DNA from: Patescibacteria group bacterium
GTDB taxonomy: Bacteria; Patescibacteriota; Microgenomatia; UBA12405
DNA: 17,338 bases
Direction: 5' to 3'
Assembly: GCA_018901355.1 (NCBI GenBank)
Contig: JAHIEZ010000024.1
Span: forward strand, 1 to 17,338
Shown piece by piece: positions 1 through 8,403 of this stretch (the stretch's first letter is position 1; each line of letters starts with the position of its first letter). The translations under genes were made by a program, and so were the position numbers. Below the pieces are notes generated by a model. It was not told the DNA's origin and made no database searches. It was given only the letters and a program-made list of their open reading frames with translations.

Positions 1-444
1 CACCGGTTCAAACTCATCCTTGCCCACAAAACTTGACTTCAACTCCGAAGTCTGGACCAAAGCGTTAGCATAAGCCCCAGACGTACAACTAGCAGCAACT
101 TTCACTGTAGCATCCTGTGCCAACAACGCCGCCGAAGAACCCTGATCAGAACAAATTCCAAAACCGTAAGTATCAGAACGCAACACCACCGCCCCCCCCG
201 AAACTATTGGCGTCCCTCCCGTATATTCTTCCCACGGATAAGACTGTCTACTCGCATAATATCTTTCATAAGCATTCATTACTTCGGCCGCATCGTTTTG
301 TACCCGAGCATCCCGCGCCTTATTAGCCTGTTCGATAGGATTGATGGTCGCCAATACTGCCACTGACAAAATGGCAATCAAGGCGATAACTATTAACAGC
401 TCAACTAAAGTAAAGCCTACCTGAAATTTTTTTATAATCTTCAT
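1..444 (-). CDS. Type IV prepilin (major or minor pilin-like), 3' end off the window
   Basis: This is the structural subunit of a type IV pilus or pseudopilus, made as an inner-membrane precursor. The first 148 residues are visible and reading continues past base 1. The N-terminus is a class III prepilin leader: a short basic stretch MKIIKKFQVG, then cleavage after Gly10, Phe11 as first mature residue, and Glu at mature position 5 (FTLVE). A hydrophobic helix follows (about residues 13-33). A globular part begins near residue 40 and contains two Cys (about 107 and 135) that could form the C-terminal disulfide typical of pilins. It lies 42 bases downstream of pilC, as the last visible gene of the pilus operon. 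The start is the ATG at 444, directly before the leader. No Shine-Dalgarno is seen. TAAAAT-like and TAGAAT-like sequences lie in the 42-base gap, so an extra promoter is possible. The family call is firm; which pilin it is cannot be told. Confidence 0.93.
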   Translation of the reverse strand, partial: MKIIKKFQVGFTLVELLIVIALIAILSVAVLATINPIEQANKARDARVQNDAAEVMNAYERYYASRQSYPWEEYTGGTPIVSGGAVVLRSDTYGFGICSDQGSSAALLAQDATVKVAASCTSGAYANALVQTSELKSSFVGKDEFEPV

Positions 445-486
445 AACATTTTAATAAATATCTATTCTACCTATCATTAAAAACTA

Positions 487-1695
487 TTAAAATTGAGAAG
501 TCAAGTTGTAAATCGGCATGATCACCGCTATCACCAAAAAACCCACCCCGATACCCAGTAAAATCATAATCAACGGTTCTATAGCCGAAGTTAAAGTTTT
601 AACCGACTGCTCCGCTTCCGTTGAAAAGTAATTAGCCACTTTCATTAGCACCTCATCCAATTTCCCCGTTGCTTCACCGGTCGCTGCCATCTGATTAACT
701 ATCGTTGGAAACACCTCCATTTCCTCGAAAGAATTAGCTACCGAAAAACCCTTTTGCACTCTTTCTGCTACCTTTAAATACGCCTGTCTATACAATTCAT
801 TCCCCGCCACACTGGAAACAATTTTCAACGCCTCCACCAAAGAAATTCCTGCCGTCAGCAACATCGACAAAGTTCTGATAGTATTGGCGACCACTGTTTT
901 TCTGTTCAATTCCCCCATAATCGGCATTTTCAACATAAAGCTATCTTTTTTTAATCTCCAAGCTTCATTTTGATTTGAAACTTTAAGTAAAAACATCACG
1001 CCAAAAATAATTCCAGGAAATAAATACCAAAACTTAGTCGTAAAACCGGAAATACTCATCAATATTCTGGTAGGCATTGGCATCTCCGAACCAAAATCCT
1101 GATACAAACTCAAAAGCTTAGGTATCACAAAAATCATCATAATAAAAGTGACGATAATCATTCCCACCACTACTATCGCCGGGTAAACCATCGCTCCTTT
1201 TACTTTTCCTTTAAATTCGCTTTCATTCTCCAAATTTTTAGACAATTTTTCCAACACCTCCTGCAATACTCCTCCTTCCTCTCCCGCTACAATTGAGGCC
1301 ACATAAGCCTCCCCAAAAGTACTTTTATATTTCCCCAAAGCCTCTCCCAAAGATTTTCCGCCCCTTACCGTCGACAAAGCACTGTCCAGGATCTCATACA
1401 TAACAGTATTTTGTTCCACCTGATTTTTTAGTAGAGACAAAGCATCGGTCAAAGGCAATCCCGCCGTCATCATTGTCGACAATTGCCGGGTAAACATAGT
1501 TACCTGCTTTAAACTAACCCGCCCAAAAAATTTTTTATTAAATTCAGCCAAAACTCCATTTTTCTCCAAAACCACCGACAAAGGCACCAGGCCATTATCT
1601 TTAAGAGACTCTACTACTTCTTCTTTTCGATCCAATTCCAACACTCCTTTTACCAATTTTCCATTCCAATCTTTAGCTCTATATATATATCTCAT
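487..1695 (-). CDS. pilC: Type IV pilus inner-membrane platform protein PilC (GspF/T2SSF family)
   Basis: PilC is the polytopic inner-membrane platform that couples the PilB and PilT motors to pilin insertion and removal. At 402 residues it has the usual length. Two homologous T2SSF domains are visible at about 65-192 and 268-393. Each has the family Gly-Glu signature (AGEEGG near 137-142 and ATGEATGKL near 338-346). Hydrophobic segments lie near 171-193, 223-238 and 375-395. The N-terminal 45 residues form the usual cytoplasmic cap (YRAKDWNGKLVKG). The start is the ATG at 1695, three bases after the pilT stop. This is one of the few starts with a plausible Shine-Dalgarno (AAAGGA, about 6 bases upstream), consistent with translation inside an operon. 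Nothing is truncated or odd. Confidence 0.96.
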   Translation of the reverse strand: MRYIYRAKDWNGKLVKGVLELDRKEEVVESLKDNGLVPLSVVLEKNGVLAEFNKKFFGRVSLKQVTMFTRQLSTMMTAGLPLTDALSLLKNQVEQNTVMYEILDSALSTVRGGKSLGEALGKYKSTFGEAYVASIVAGEEGGVLQEVLEKLSKNLENESEFKGKVKGAMVYPAIVVVGMIIVTFIMMIFVIPKLLSLYQDFGSEMPMPTRILMSISGFTTKFWYLFPGIIFGVMFLLKVSNQNEAWRLKKDSFMLKMPIMGELNRKTVVANTIRTLSMLLTAGISLVEALKIVSSVAGNELYRQAYLKVAERVQKGFSVANSFEEMEVFPTIVNQMAATGEATGKLDEVLMKVANYFSTEAEQSVKTLTSAIEPLIMILLGIGVGFLVIAVIMPIYNLTSQF

Positions 1696-1698
1696 TTA

Positions 1699-2766
1699 CT
1701 ATCCTTTTACTTTTCTTAAACTATTCATCAGCTCTGACGGATGCATACTGTATGATAAAGCCACTTCTTCCTCTACTTTTCCTTCTTTCACCAATCTGGC
1801 CAAAGAAGTTTCCAAAGTCACCATTCCCACTTCCATGCTGGTTTGAATAATATTATCAATCATATAAGTTTTACCCTCTCTAATCGAATTTCTCACCGCC
1901 CCCGTTCCGGTTAAAATTTCAAAAGCCGCCGACAAACCTCCCTCTCTGTTTGGTACCAATCTTTCCGAAATCACTGCCGTCAAAACCGAAGCTAATTGTA
2001 ATCTAATTTGATCTTTAGCTCCCGGAGGAAATACGTCCACTATTCTATCTACCGCCTGAGAAGCCGAATTGGTATGGAGGGTGGAAAAAACCAAATGACC
2101 GGTTTCCGCCACCGTCAAAGCCGAACCTATCGTCTCCAAATCCCTCATCTCTCCCACAAAAACTACATCCGGATCCTGGCGTAAGACTGATTTTAAAGCC
2201 GAAGCAAAGGTCTTTGTGTCTGCTCCTACTTCTCTTTGGCTCACTATCGACTTACTCCCTTTTATCAAATATTCTATTGGATCTTCTATGGTCACAATAT
2301 GACAATTTCTTTTTTCTGATATCTGATTTAAAACCGAAGCCACTGTTGTTGATTTACCATGACCGGTCGGTCCCGTTACCAAAACAAAACCATGATTAGC
2401 CTCGGCCAAATTATTAAAAATAGGAGGCAACCCCAACTCCTCAAAAGTCGGTACTTTAATCGGGATAACCCGAAAAGCCACTGCCAAACTTCCTTGCTGA
2501 TAATAAACACTGACCCTAAATCGGGATCCTGCCAAAGAAAAAGATAGGTCTACTTCACCCCTGTTGCTCACTCTTTTCTTTTTTTCTTCATCTAAAAGTG
2601 AATCTACCATCATTTTTATTTCTTCCTGCCCCAGTTTTTCCAAAACAGTTACATCCATCAAATTACCTCCCACCCTAAATTTTGGCACCGTCTCAACCAT
2701 CAAATGAACATCTGTTGCCTTGTTGGCCACTGCCATTTCCAAAATTTTTTTTAGTTTTATATCCAT
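1699..2766 (-). CDS. pilT: Type IV pilus retraction ATPase PilT
   Basis: PilT is the hexameric cytoplasmic ATPase that depolymerises the pilus, driving twitching, adhesion or DNA uptake. Its 355 residues match the family. Visible motifs are Walker A GPTGHGKST (132-140), the Asp box VTIEDPIEYL (158-167), Walker B with QDPDVVFVGEMRD (197-209), the His box ETGHLVFSTLHT (221-232), and a C-terminal VRNSIRE (301-307) corresponding to the AIRNLIRE motif that separates PilT from PilB. Two deviations are worth noting. The Walker A position usually held by Ser or Gln is His136, and the AIRNLIRE Leu is Ser. No tetracysteine zinc site is present, as expected for PilT. It lies between pilB (14-base gap) and pilC (3-base gap). 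The start is the ATG at 2766 and has no Shine-Dalgarno. Confidence 0.95.
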   Translation of the reverse strand: MDIKLKKILEMAVANKATDVHLMVETVPKFRVGGNLMDVTVLEKLGQEEIKMMVDSLLDEEKKKRVSNRGEVDLSFSLAGSRFRVSVYYQQGSLAVAFRVIPIKVPTFEELGLPPIFNNLAEANHGFVLVTGPTGHGKSTTVASVLNQISEKRNCHIVTIEDPIEYLIKGSKSIVSQREVGADTKTFASALKSVLRQDPDVVFVGEMRDLETIGSALTVAETGHLVFSTLHTNSASQAVDRIVDVFPPGAKDQIRLQLASVLTAVISERLVPNREGGLSAAFEILTGTGAVRNSIREGKTYMIDNIIQTSMEVGMVTLETSLARLVKEGKVEEEVALSYSMHPSELMNSLRKVKG

Positions 2767-2780
2767 TTAATTCTTAATTT

Positions 2781-4526
2781 TTAATATTCAGCCACCCTCA
2801 ACACCTCATCTATAGTAGTAATTCCTTCCAGCACCTTGGCATAGCCGTCCTGTTTCATGGTCAACATACCCTCTTCCATGGCTTGTTTTTGAATAGCTCC
2901 CGCCGAAGCTTTTTCCACTATCAATTTGCTAATTTTTTCACTAATTGGCATCACTTCATAAATAGCAATTCTTCCCAAATAACCGGTTTGATTACACTTT
3001 TCACAACCGGTCACTTTTGGTATTGTCATCCCTAAACCTGCTTTTTTATTTCTCTCCTCAATCATGCCATAAATCAGACCCAAAACATCCTGAAACATTT
3101 TCTTTTTATCTTCTGGTATCGGTATCTTTTGAGAACAATCTTTGCACACCCTTCTCAATACCCGCTGACCCACCACACAATTTAGAGAAGATACTAATAA
3201 AAACGGTTCCACCCCCATATCCAACAACCTTGGCGGCACTCCGGAAGCATCATTGGTATGTAAAGTTGAAAAAACCAAATGCCCCGTTAAGGCCGCATTT
3301 ATAGCCAATTCCGCCGTTTCCGTATCTCTGATTTCTCCCACCATCATTACGTCCGGATCCTGGCGCAAAAAAGATCGTAAAGCCGACGCAAAAGTTAAAC
3401 CCGCCTGCACATTTACCTGAGCCTGGCTAACCCCTTTCATTTGATATTCCACCGGGTCTTCAATCGTCACCACGTTCACCTTACTGGTCGATACTATATC
3501 CAAAATCGAATACAAAGTTGTGGTTTTTCCCGAACCGGTTGGCCCACAAACAATCACAATCCCATGAGGTCTCTGGATTGAATCCATCAGATTTTTCAAA
3601 GCTCTACCTCTTAAACCCAACTCAATTAAGATCGGCACCTTTTGAGACTTTTTCAGTAAACGCATCACCACTTTTTCTCCATATGTAGTCGGTAGGGTAG
3701 ATACCCGCAAATCCACATCCTGTTCATCATTGGCAAAAAAGAAACGTCCGTCTTGGGGCACTCTTTTCTCGTCAATTTTTAAATCGGCCAATATCTTAAT
3801 TCGGCTAACCACCGCATTTAAAACATTTCGGGGTAATAAATATTTTTCCTGTAAAATACCATCTATTCTGTATCTGACCCTTACATTTTCTTCTTGAGGT
3901 TCTATGTGAACATCCGAAGCCCTGGCTTTAATGGCATAATCCAAAATAGTCGACACTATCTTGGCTACCGGTGCTTCCGCCGACACTCCATTCTGATTTT
4001 TTACTTTTACTTTTTTGTTTTCATCTGCCTTCCTCTCGTCCAAAGCTCTACTTACCTCAGAAGTTATCCCTTTTTCCCTTTGGTATTTTTCTCTGACAAA
4101 AGATTCTATTTGTTTTGGTAAAGACATGGCCGCCAACACCTTACATCCGCTCTTTTTTTCAATAAACTCCACCGTTTCCAGATCAAGCGGGTTACTCATC
4201 GCCACATAAAGAAGTTTCTCTTTTGGTTCAAACTTGTAGGGCACTACTTTATATTTCTGGGCCACACTTTCCGGTACCAAAGACAAAGCTTCCGGCGAAA
4301 AGGCTGTTTTTTCCAAATCCACATATTCCACTCTCAAAAATTTTGCTTTTGCCATTACCAATTCCAGTTCCGACACCAAACGCAAAGCCTTTACAATTTC
4401 TTCCTCCGATTCTCCTGTTTTCAACCTTCTTAAACGAATTTCTTCTTCTTTAGTCTTGTCTACCAGGCCTTCATCCAGCAACACCTCCGCCAAACTCTTG
4501 TATACTTTAGAGGCAGTACTATTCAT
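2781..4526 (-). CDS. pilB: Type IV pilus extension ATPase PilB (GspE family)
   Basis: PilB powers pilus polymerisation from the cytoplasmic face of the inner membrane. Counting from the ATG at 4526 gives 581 residues. An MshEN-type N-domain (about 8-150, SLAEVLLDEGLVD) and a linker precede the ATPase. Walker A is GPTGSGKTT (328-336), the Asp box VTIEDPVEYQ (353-362), Walker B QDPDVMMVGEIRD (389-401), and the His box TGHLVFSTLHTND (414-426). Four Cys in two CxxC pairs (461/464 and 508/511) form the zinc site typical of PilB/GspE. The start is uncertain. A TTG at 4562 would add 12 basic residues and sits behind a weak AGGG. The ATG at 4526 was preferred because it is a stronger codon and begins next to the conserved domain. 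It is the first gene of the pilus operon and faces the delta-prime gene divergently. Confidence 0.95.
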   Translation of the reverse strand: MNSTASKVYKSLAEVLLDEGLVDKTKEEEIRLRRLKTGESEEEIVKALRLVSELELVMAKAKFLRVEYVDLEKTAFSPEALSLVPESVAQKYKVVPYKFEPKEKLLYVAMSNPLDLETVEFIEKKSGCKVLAAMSLPKQIESFVREKYQREKGITSEVSRALDERKADENKKVKVKNQNGVSAEAPVAKIVSTILDYAIKARASDVHIEPQEENVRVRYRIDGILQEKYLLPRNVLNAVVSRIKILADLKIDEKRVPQDGRFFFANDEQDVDLRVSTLPTTYGEKVVMRLLKKSQKVPILIELGLRGRALKNLMDSIQRPHGIVIVCGPTGSGKTTTLYSILDIVSTSKVNVVTIEDPVEYQMKGVSQAQVNVQAGLTFASALRSFLRQDPDVMMVGEIRDTETAELAINAALTGHLVFSTLHTNDASGVPPRLLDMGVEPFLLVSSLNCVVGQRVLRRVCKDCSQKIPIPEDKKKMFQDVLGLIYGMIEERNKKAGLGMTIPKVTGCEKCNQTGYLGRIAIYEVMPISEKISKLIVEKASAGAIQKQAMEEGMLTMKQDGYAKVLEGITTIDEVLRVAEY

Positions 4527-4565
4527 ATTAATAATATTAACCTGTTTTTTCTTCCTCCACAACCT

Positions 4566-5192
4566 ATGTTTCCCTCTATCTTACTTATATCCAATTCCGA
4601 CCAAGACCTTGACCATGAAATAAAAACAATTTGTTTACAACTCAAAAACCCACTTGACCCCAACAATCCCGACCTTCTCATCATCAAAAATGATCACACT
4701 ATCCAAACCGTCCGTCAAATCAAAAAATTCCTGTCTCGAAAACCATTTTCTCATCCCAACAAAATCGTCATTCTAAAAAAAACCGATCTTCTAGGTATTC
4801 CTGCTCAAAATGCTCTTTTAAAAATTCTTGAAGAGCCAGGCCTCCACAACTTTATCGTTCTCACCACCGCTCAAAAAAAATCACTTCTACCTACCATTCT
4901 CTCCCGCTGTCAGATAAAACAAATCAAAACAGCTGAGCCTATCTCTCGTTCTCTTATTCCTTTTAGTCTAAAACCGGCAGCCAATCTTGCCACCGCCACC
5001 AAACTAAAAGCAGACAAAAATACTACCATTGCTCTCTTAAACCAAGAACTCGCCTTTCTTCAGGTAAAACTTTGTCAACAAGCCTCTCCGGATACCGCCC
5101 AAAAAATAAAAAACCTGATTCACTCCATCAGCTTACTCAAACACAACGTTGACTCTCAATCTGCCCTGGATTACTATTTATTGTCATCCTAA
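4566..5192 (+). CDS. holB: DNA polymerase III delta-prime-like subunit, short form
   Basis: This is probably the clamp-loader delta-prime subunit, which helps load the sliding clamp during replication. The 208 residues match the C-terminal part of the delta-prime/tau AAA+ domain. The Walker B-region strand and helix NKIVILKKTDLLGIPAQNAL run from about 65 to 84, followed by LLKILEEP (84-91). The sensor-1 region with the SRC motif (LLPTILSRCQ, 107-116) follows, as in tau/delta-prime subunits. The Walker A strand and the zinc module are absent: the protein starts at what would be the end of the nucleotide-binding half. The C-terminal collar domain is also short (about 80 residues, against roughly 130 in E. 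coli). Lack of a P-loop suits delta-prime, which does not hydrolyse ATP, but the length is far below the usual 320 or so. Start ATG 4566; no Shine-Dalgarno. The symbol rests on family resemblance. Confidence 0.75.
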   Translation: MFPSILLISNSDQDLDHEIKTICLQLKNPLDPNNPDLLIIKNDHTIQTVRQIKKFLSRKPFSHPNKIVILKKTDLLGIPAQNALLKILEEPGLHNFIVLTTAQKKSLLPTILSRCQIKQIKTAEPISRSLIPFSLKPAANLATATKLKADKNTTIALLNQELAFLQVKLCQQASPDTAQKIKNLIHSISLLKHNVDSQSALDYYLLSS

Positions 5193-5222
5193 GTCTTTTT
5201 ATTTCTCCGCATTTTTTCCTCA

Positions 5223-5258
5223 TTGAAAATTCTTTTTTTTTGATATAATAAAGAACCG
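5223..5258 (+). promoter_or_regulatory. Extended -10 promoter for the Fic gene, near-leaderless
   Basis: TGATATAAT at 5241-5249 is a perfect TATAAT with the TGn extension. A -35-like TTGAAA lies at 5223-5228, with a spacer of 15 bases (8 or more are T). Only 9 bases separate the -10 from the ATG at 5259, so a start site 7 bases past the -10 would leave a leader of 0-3 bases. The gap from 5193 has T-runs but no hairpin that would act as a terminator for the preceding gene. Confidence 0.7.
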
Positions 5259-6392
5259 ATGTTTACACCCATTTTAACCATCAGCCACAATATTCTCAAA
5301 AATATCGGCAGTGTTGAGGCTTCAAAAGCTATTATCAACGAAGCCCCTCTCATCCCCACTTACGAAAAACAATTTCAACAAGAAGCGGTTGTCCGCACCG
5401 TTCATTACGGCACTAGAATCGAAGGCAACGATCTTACCTATCAAGAAGTCGCCAAACTAGTTGAAGGCCGAAAAATCACCGCCGCCGACAGAGATATTCA
5501 GGAAGTCATTAACTATCGTCAGGTTATTGATTATCTTGAAGAACTTTGGTCCCTTTTCGATGCCGCCCTACCCCTACCTGGTGAGAAAAACCCTGTTTCT
5601 TCCACTGAAGAAAAACCCCGCACTTTTTTTTACAGTGAACTTATTGTCAAAAGAATCCATGAATTTACCACTCAAAAAATAATAGACGAAAAAGAACAAG
5701 GTAAATACCGCCATCAACAAGTAGTCTTAAAAAACACTAGAACCGGCGAAATCGCCCATCGTCCTCCTCCCGCCATTGAAGTTCCATATCTTATGTCTGA
5801 CTTAATTGATTGGCTAAACAGTCCGGCTTCCGCTCTTTTTCATCCTGCCATCAAATCTGCCATCTGCCAATATGTCTTAGTCGCCATCCACCCCTTTATT
5901 GAAGGCAATGGCCGCGTCTCTCGGGCTTTTGCTATGCTTCCTCTTTTTGTTGAAGGTTATGACATTCGTCGTCTTTTTTCCACCGAAGAATATTTTGATC
6001 GAAACGCCGAATCTTATTACAACACTATTCAGGCCACCCACAACACCGCCTCCGACGTTTTCAAAAGAGATTTAAGTAATTGGGTTGACTATTTTACTCA
6101 AGCTCTCAGTATCGAATTATCCCGCGTCAGAGAAAAAGTCCAATCTCTTTCCCGTGATTTAAAATTCAAACAAAAATTGGGGGGTAAACAAGTTCATCTT
6201 TCCGAAAGACAAATTAAACTGGTTGAATACATGCAACAATTTGGCGGCATGCGTATGCCTGATGCCAAAGAAATATTACCCATGGTCTCCGACGACACCA
6301 TTTGGCGGGACCTAAAAAAACTAATCGACACCTTAGTGGTTGAGAAAAAGGGTTCTACCAAAGGCGCCTTCTATTGTCTCTCCTCCGCCTAA
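5259..6392 (+). CDS. fic: Fic/DOC-family protein (probable AMP-transferase) with C-terminal winged helix
   Basis: Fic enzymes transfer AMP (or another nucleotide or phosphate moiety) to target proteins. The complete active-site motif HPFIEGNGRVSR is at 211-222, with catalytic His211, Glu215 and Arg219/Arg222. An N-terminal segment GTRIEGN (51-57) matches the inhibitory-helix motif of class II Fic proteins, whose Glu (here Glu55) blocks the gamma-phosphate site. The usual first Ser/Thr of that motif is Gly51, with Thr52 alongside. A helical linker follows, and residues about 315-370 resemble a winged helix (SDDTIWRDLKKLIDTLVV). At 377 residues it has the normal length of stand-alone Fic-wHTH proteins. 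ligA follows after 13 bases, so the two are likely co-transcribed. No separate antitoxin is adjacent, consistent with intramolecular inhibition. The target cannot be told from sequence. Confidence 0.93.
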   Translation: MFTPILTISHNILKNIGSVEASKAIINEAPLIPTYEKQFQQEAVVRTVHYGTRIEGNDLTYQEVAKLVEGRKITAADRDIQEVINYRQVIDYLEELWSLFDAALPLPGEKNPVSSTEEKPRTFFYSELIVKRIHEFTTQKIIDEKEQGKYRHQQVVLKNTRTGEIAHRPPPAIEVPYLMSDLIDWLNSPASALFHPAIKSAICQYVLVAIHPFIEGNGRVSRAFAMLPLFVEGYDIRRLFSTEEYFDRNAESYYNTIQATHNTASDVFKRDLSNWVDYFTQALSIELSRVREKVQSLSRDLKFKQKLGGKQVHLSERQIKLVEYMQQFGGMRMPDAKEILPMVSDDTIWRDLKKLIDTLVVEKKGSTKGAFYCLSSA

Positions 6393-6405
6393 AACCATTT
6401 TCATC

Positions 6406-8334
6406 ATGATTGAATTATCCGACCCTTTACTAAAAAACATTTCACCTTCTAATTTAGGCGAGCTTTTAATCAAGGCCAAAAATGCCTACTACACCTCCGC
6501 CAAACCGATTATGGATGACCACACCTATGACACTTTAGAAGAAATCTTACGCCACCTTAACCCTCATCACCGTCTTTTTAGCAAAATCGGTCACAAAAAT
6601 TTTGACACCGGTTGGACCAAGTCAGGACACGACATACCCATGGGTTCCCAAAACAAGGCTTCATCTTACGTCGATCTTGTCCACTATTTTGAGCTTAAAA
6701 AAATTCCTGCCAACACCAATTTCGTGGTTCAACCCAAATGTGACGGTATTTCTTTGGAAGTCAAATATAAAAAAGGCCAAACTATAGAAGCCGTTACCAG
6801 AGGCGATGGAAAAATAGGGGATAGTATCACTCAAAATGTAGTGCTAATGAAAAATTTTGTCCCCCAATTAAAATTACCCTTCACCGGCTCAGTTCGTTTT
6901 GAAATTGTGGTTACTTACCAAGATTTTGCCAAACTAAACCAAATTTCTTCAGAAAACTATTCCAACCCCAGAAATGCAGTCGCCGGCATCTCTCAACGCT
7001 TAGATTCTCTTTATTCTTCTTTTTGTTCTCTTCTGGCTGTCGATATTTATTCTCCCAATCTTAAATTCCAAACCGAATTATCCCAAATAGAAAAACTGAA
7101 AACATTGGGACTGACTGTAGTCGAAACTCAACTTTGTCAAAACCTCTCTCAAGTCGAAAACATTTTTCAACAATTTTTCACTAAAAAAAGGGCTGGTTAT
7201 CTTTACGAAATTGACGGCTTAGTCGTCAAAATAAATCCTGTTTCTCTTCAGCAAAAACTGGGTTTCAAAAACGGCCGTCCCAAATTTCAAGTCGCTTATA
7301 AATTTCCCGCCGCCACTACTACTACCACCGTCAAATCAATTGCTTGGCAAACCGGTCCTTTGGGTACTGTCACCCCGGTAGCCATGGTCGAACCGGTTGA
7401 AATTTCGGGAGCCATTATCACTTTTGCTTCTCTTGCCAACTACCAACTTTTAAAACAAAAAAATATTGCCCCCAAAGATATCGTCCAAATTTCCCGCCGC
7501 GGTGATGTTATTCCTTACATCGAAAAAGTTATCAGCAAAATCAATCCTCACCAAATCAAAATCCCTACCATCTGTCCTTCTTGTGGTCATCGTCTCAAAA
7601 AAGAAGACAAATTTCTCCGTTGTCCCGCTTCTCTTTCTTGCCCCGCTCAAACCCTGGGCAATCTTAGGCTTTTTTGTCATTTTTTGGACATCAAAGGTAT
7701 TTCCGGCAAAACCATCAAAAAGTTAGTTAAGGCTCGAAAAATTACTCTTCCGGGAGATTTTTATTTACTAACTGTTGAAGATTTCATCAATCTTGACGGC
7801 CTGGGAAAAAAATCAGGCCAAAATATTGTTCACCAAATTCAAGCCAAACGTCAGCTTAGTTTGGCTCAAATTTTTACCGCCGCCTCTGTCCCCAATTTTA
7901 GCTCCAAAAGAGTCAAACAAATTATTGGCGCCGGCTTTAACACTCCTCAAAAAATCCTCAATCTAAGCTTGTCTCAATTAGAAAGCCTCCCCGGTTTTCA
8001 AATCACTCTGGCTCAAAAAATTATCGAAGGTCTTGCTCTCAAAAAAGAAACCATAAAATCAATTTTGGCTCAAGTTAAAATTAAAAAAACCACCACTACC
8101 GCCAAACTGGCTGGTTTAAAATTTGCCATCACCGGCGACCTCTCCCTGCCTCGCCATCAAATTGTGGAAAAAATAGAAACAGCCGGTGGTCAAGTTGTTA
8201 ACACCCTCAGTCGAAACACAACCTATCTAATTTGTAACCAAAAAAACTCTTCCTCAACCAAATTCAAGTTAGCTCAAAAATTAAATATAAAAATAATTTC
8301 TGAAACTCAATTACGGCAATTATTGGCAATCTAA
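6406..8334 (+). CDS. ligA: NAD+-dependent DNA ligase LigA
   Basis: LigA seals nicks during replication and repair using NAD+. From the ATG at 6406 it has 642 residues, slightly short of the usual 670. The order is domain Ia (1-70), the nucleotidyltransferase core with adenylated Lys111 in KCDG (111-114), TRGDGKIGD (131-139), NPRNAVAG (187-194), IDGLVVKIN (269-277) and AYKFPA (297-302), then the OB fold (about 305-380), a Cys4 zinc finger (C390, C393, C406, C412), helix-hairpin-helix repeats (about 425-555) and a BRCT domain (about 563-642). An in-frame TTG at 6340 would add 22 residues but lies inside the Fic gene, and the extension matches nothing, so the ATG was chosen. No Shine-Dalgarno is seen. 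The motif before the core reads IPMGSQNK instead of the commoner PMLSLDN, a deviation that leaves the catalytic residues intact. Confidence 0.96.
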   Translation: MIELSDPLLKNISPSNLGELLIKAKNAYYTSAKPIMDDHTYDTLEEILRHLNPHHRLFSKIGHKNFDTGWTKSGHDIPMGSQNKASSYVDLVHYFELKKIPANTNFVVQPKCDGISLEVKYKKGQTIEAVTRGDGKIGDSITQNVVLMKNFVPQLKLPFTGSVRFEIVVTYQDFAKLNQISSENYSNPRNAVAGISQRLDSLYSSFCSLLAVDIYSPNLKFQTELSQIEKLKTLGLTVVETQLCQNLSQVENIFQQFFTKKRAGYLYEIDGLVVKINPVSLQQKLGFKNGRPKFQVAYKFPAATTTTTVKSIAWQTGPLGTVTPVAMVEPVEISGAIITFASLANYQLLKQKNIAPKDIVQISRRGDVIPYIEKVISKINPHQIKIPTICPSCGHRLKKEDKFLRCPASLSCPAQTLGNLRLFCHFLDIKGISGKTIKKLVKARKITLPGDFYLLTVEDFINLDGLGKKSGQNIVHQIQAKRQLSLAQIFTAASVPNFSSKRVKQIIGAGFNTPQKILNLSLSQLESLPGFQITLAQKIIEGLALKKETIKSILAQVKIKKTTTTAKLAGLKFAITGDLSLPRHQIVEKIETAGGQVVNTLSRNTTYLICNQKNSSSTKFKLAQKLNIKIISETQLRQLLAI

Positions 8335-8388
8335 TCACTTGACTGCTAATTATATATCAAAATCTATCATGTCTCCGCCCTACCTTCT

Positions 8389-8403
8389 TGATACAATTAA
8401 AAC
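8389..8403 (+). promoter_or_regulatory. Extended -10 promoter for pth, leaderless
   Basis: TGATACAAT at 8389-8397 is an extended -10 with five of six consensus bases, ending 6 bases before the ATG at 8404. Transcription would begin at or next to the start codon. The gap 8335-8403 has no good -35 at the right distance. A TTGACT at 8339-8344 lies too far upstream for this -10 but could serve a TATCAT at 8365-8370 (spacer of 20). Confidence 0.6.

Noticed and set aside
117..326. Open plus-strand frame of 69 codons opposite the pilin gene
   Set aside because: It lies antisense to a prepilin with a perfect leader and helix, and its translation is Pro-rich without family features.
2168..3395. Similar DNA segments in pilT (near 2168-2213) and pilB (near 3351-3395)
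   Set aside because: They encode the shared Walker B region of paralogous ATPases, so this is homology, not a repeat element.
5193..5240. T-runs after the delta-prime gene as a terminator
   Set aside because: No GC-containing stem precedes the T-runs; they more likely form the spacer of the fic promoter.
6340..6405. Longer ligA start at a TTG
   Set aside because: It overlaps the Fic gene by 53 bases and adds residues with no LigA resemblance; the ATG at 6406 fits the domain start.
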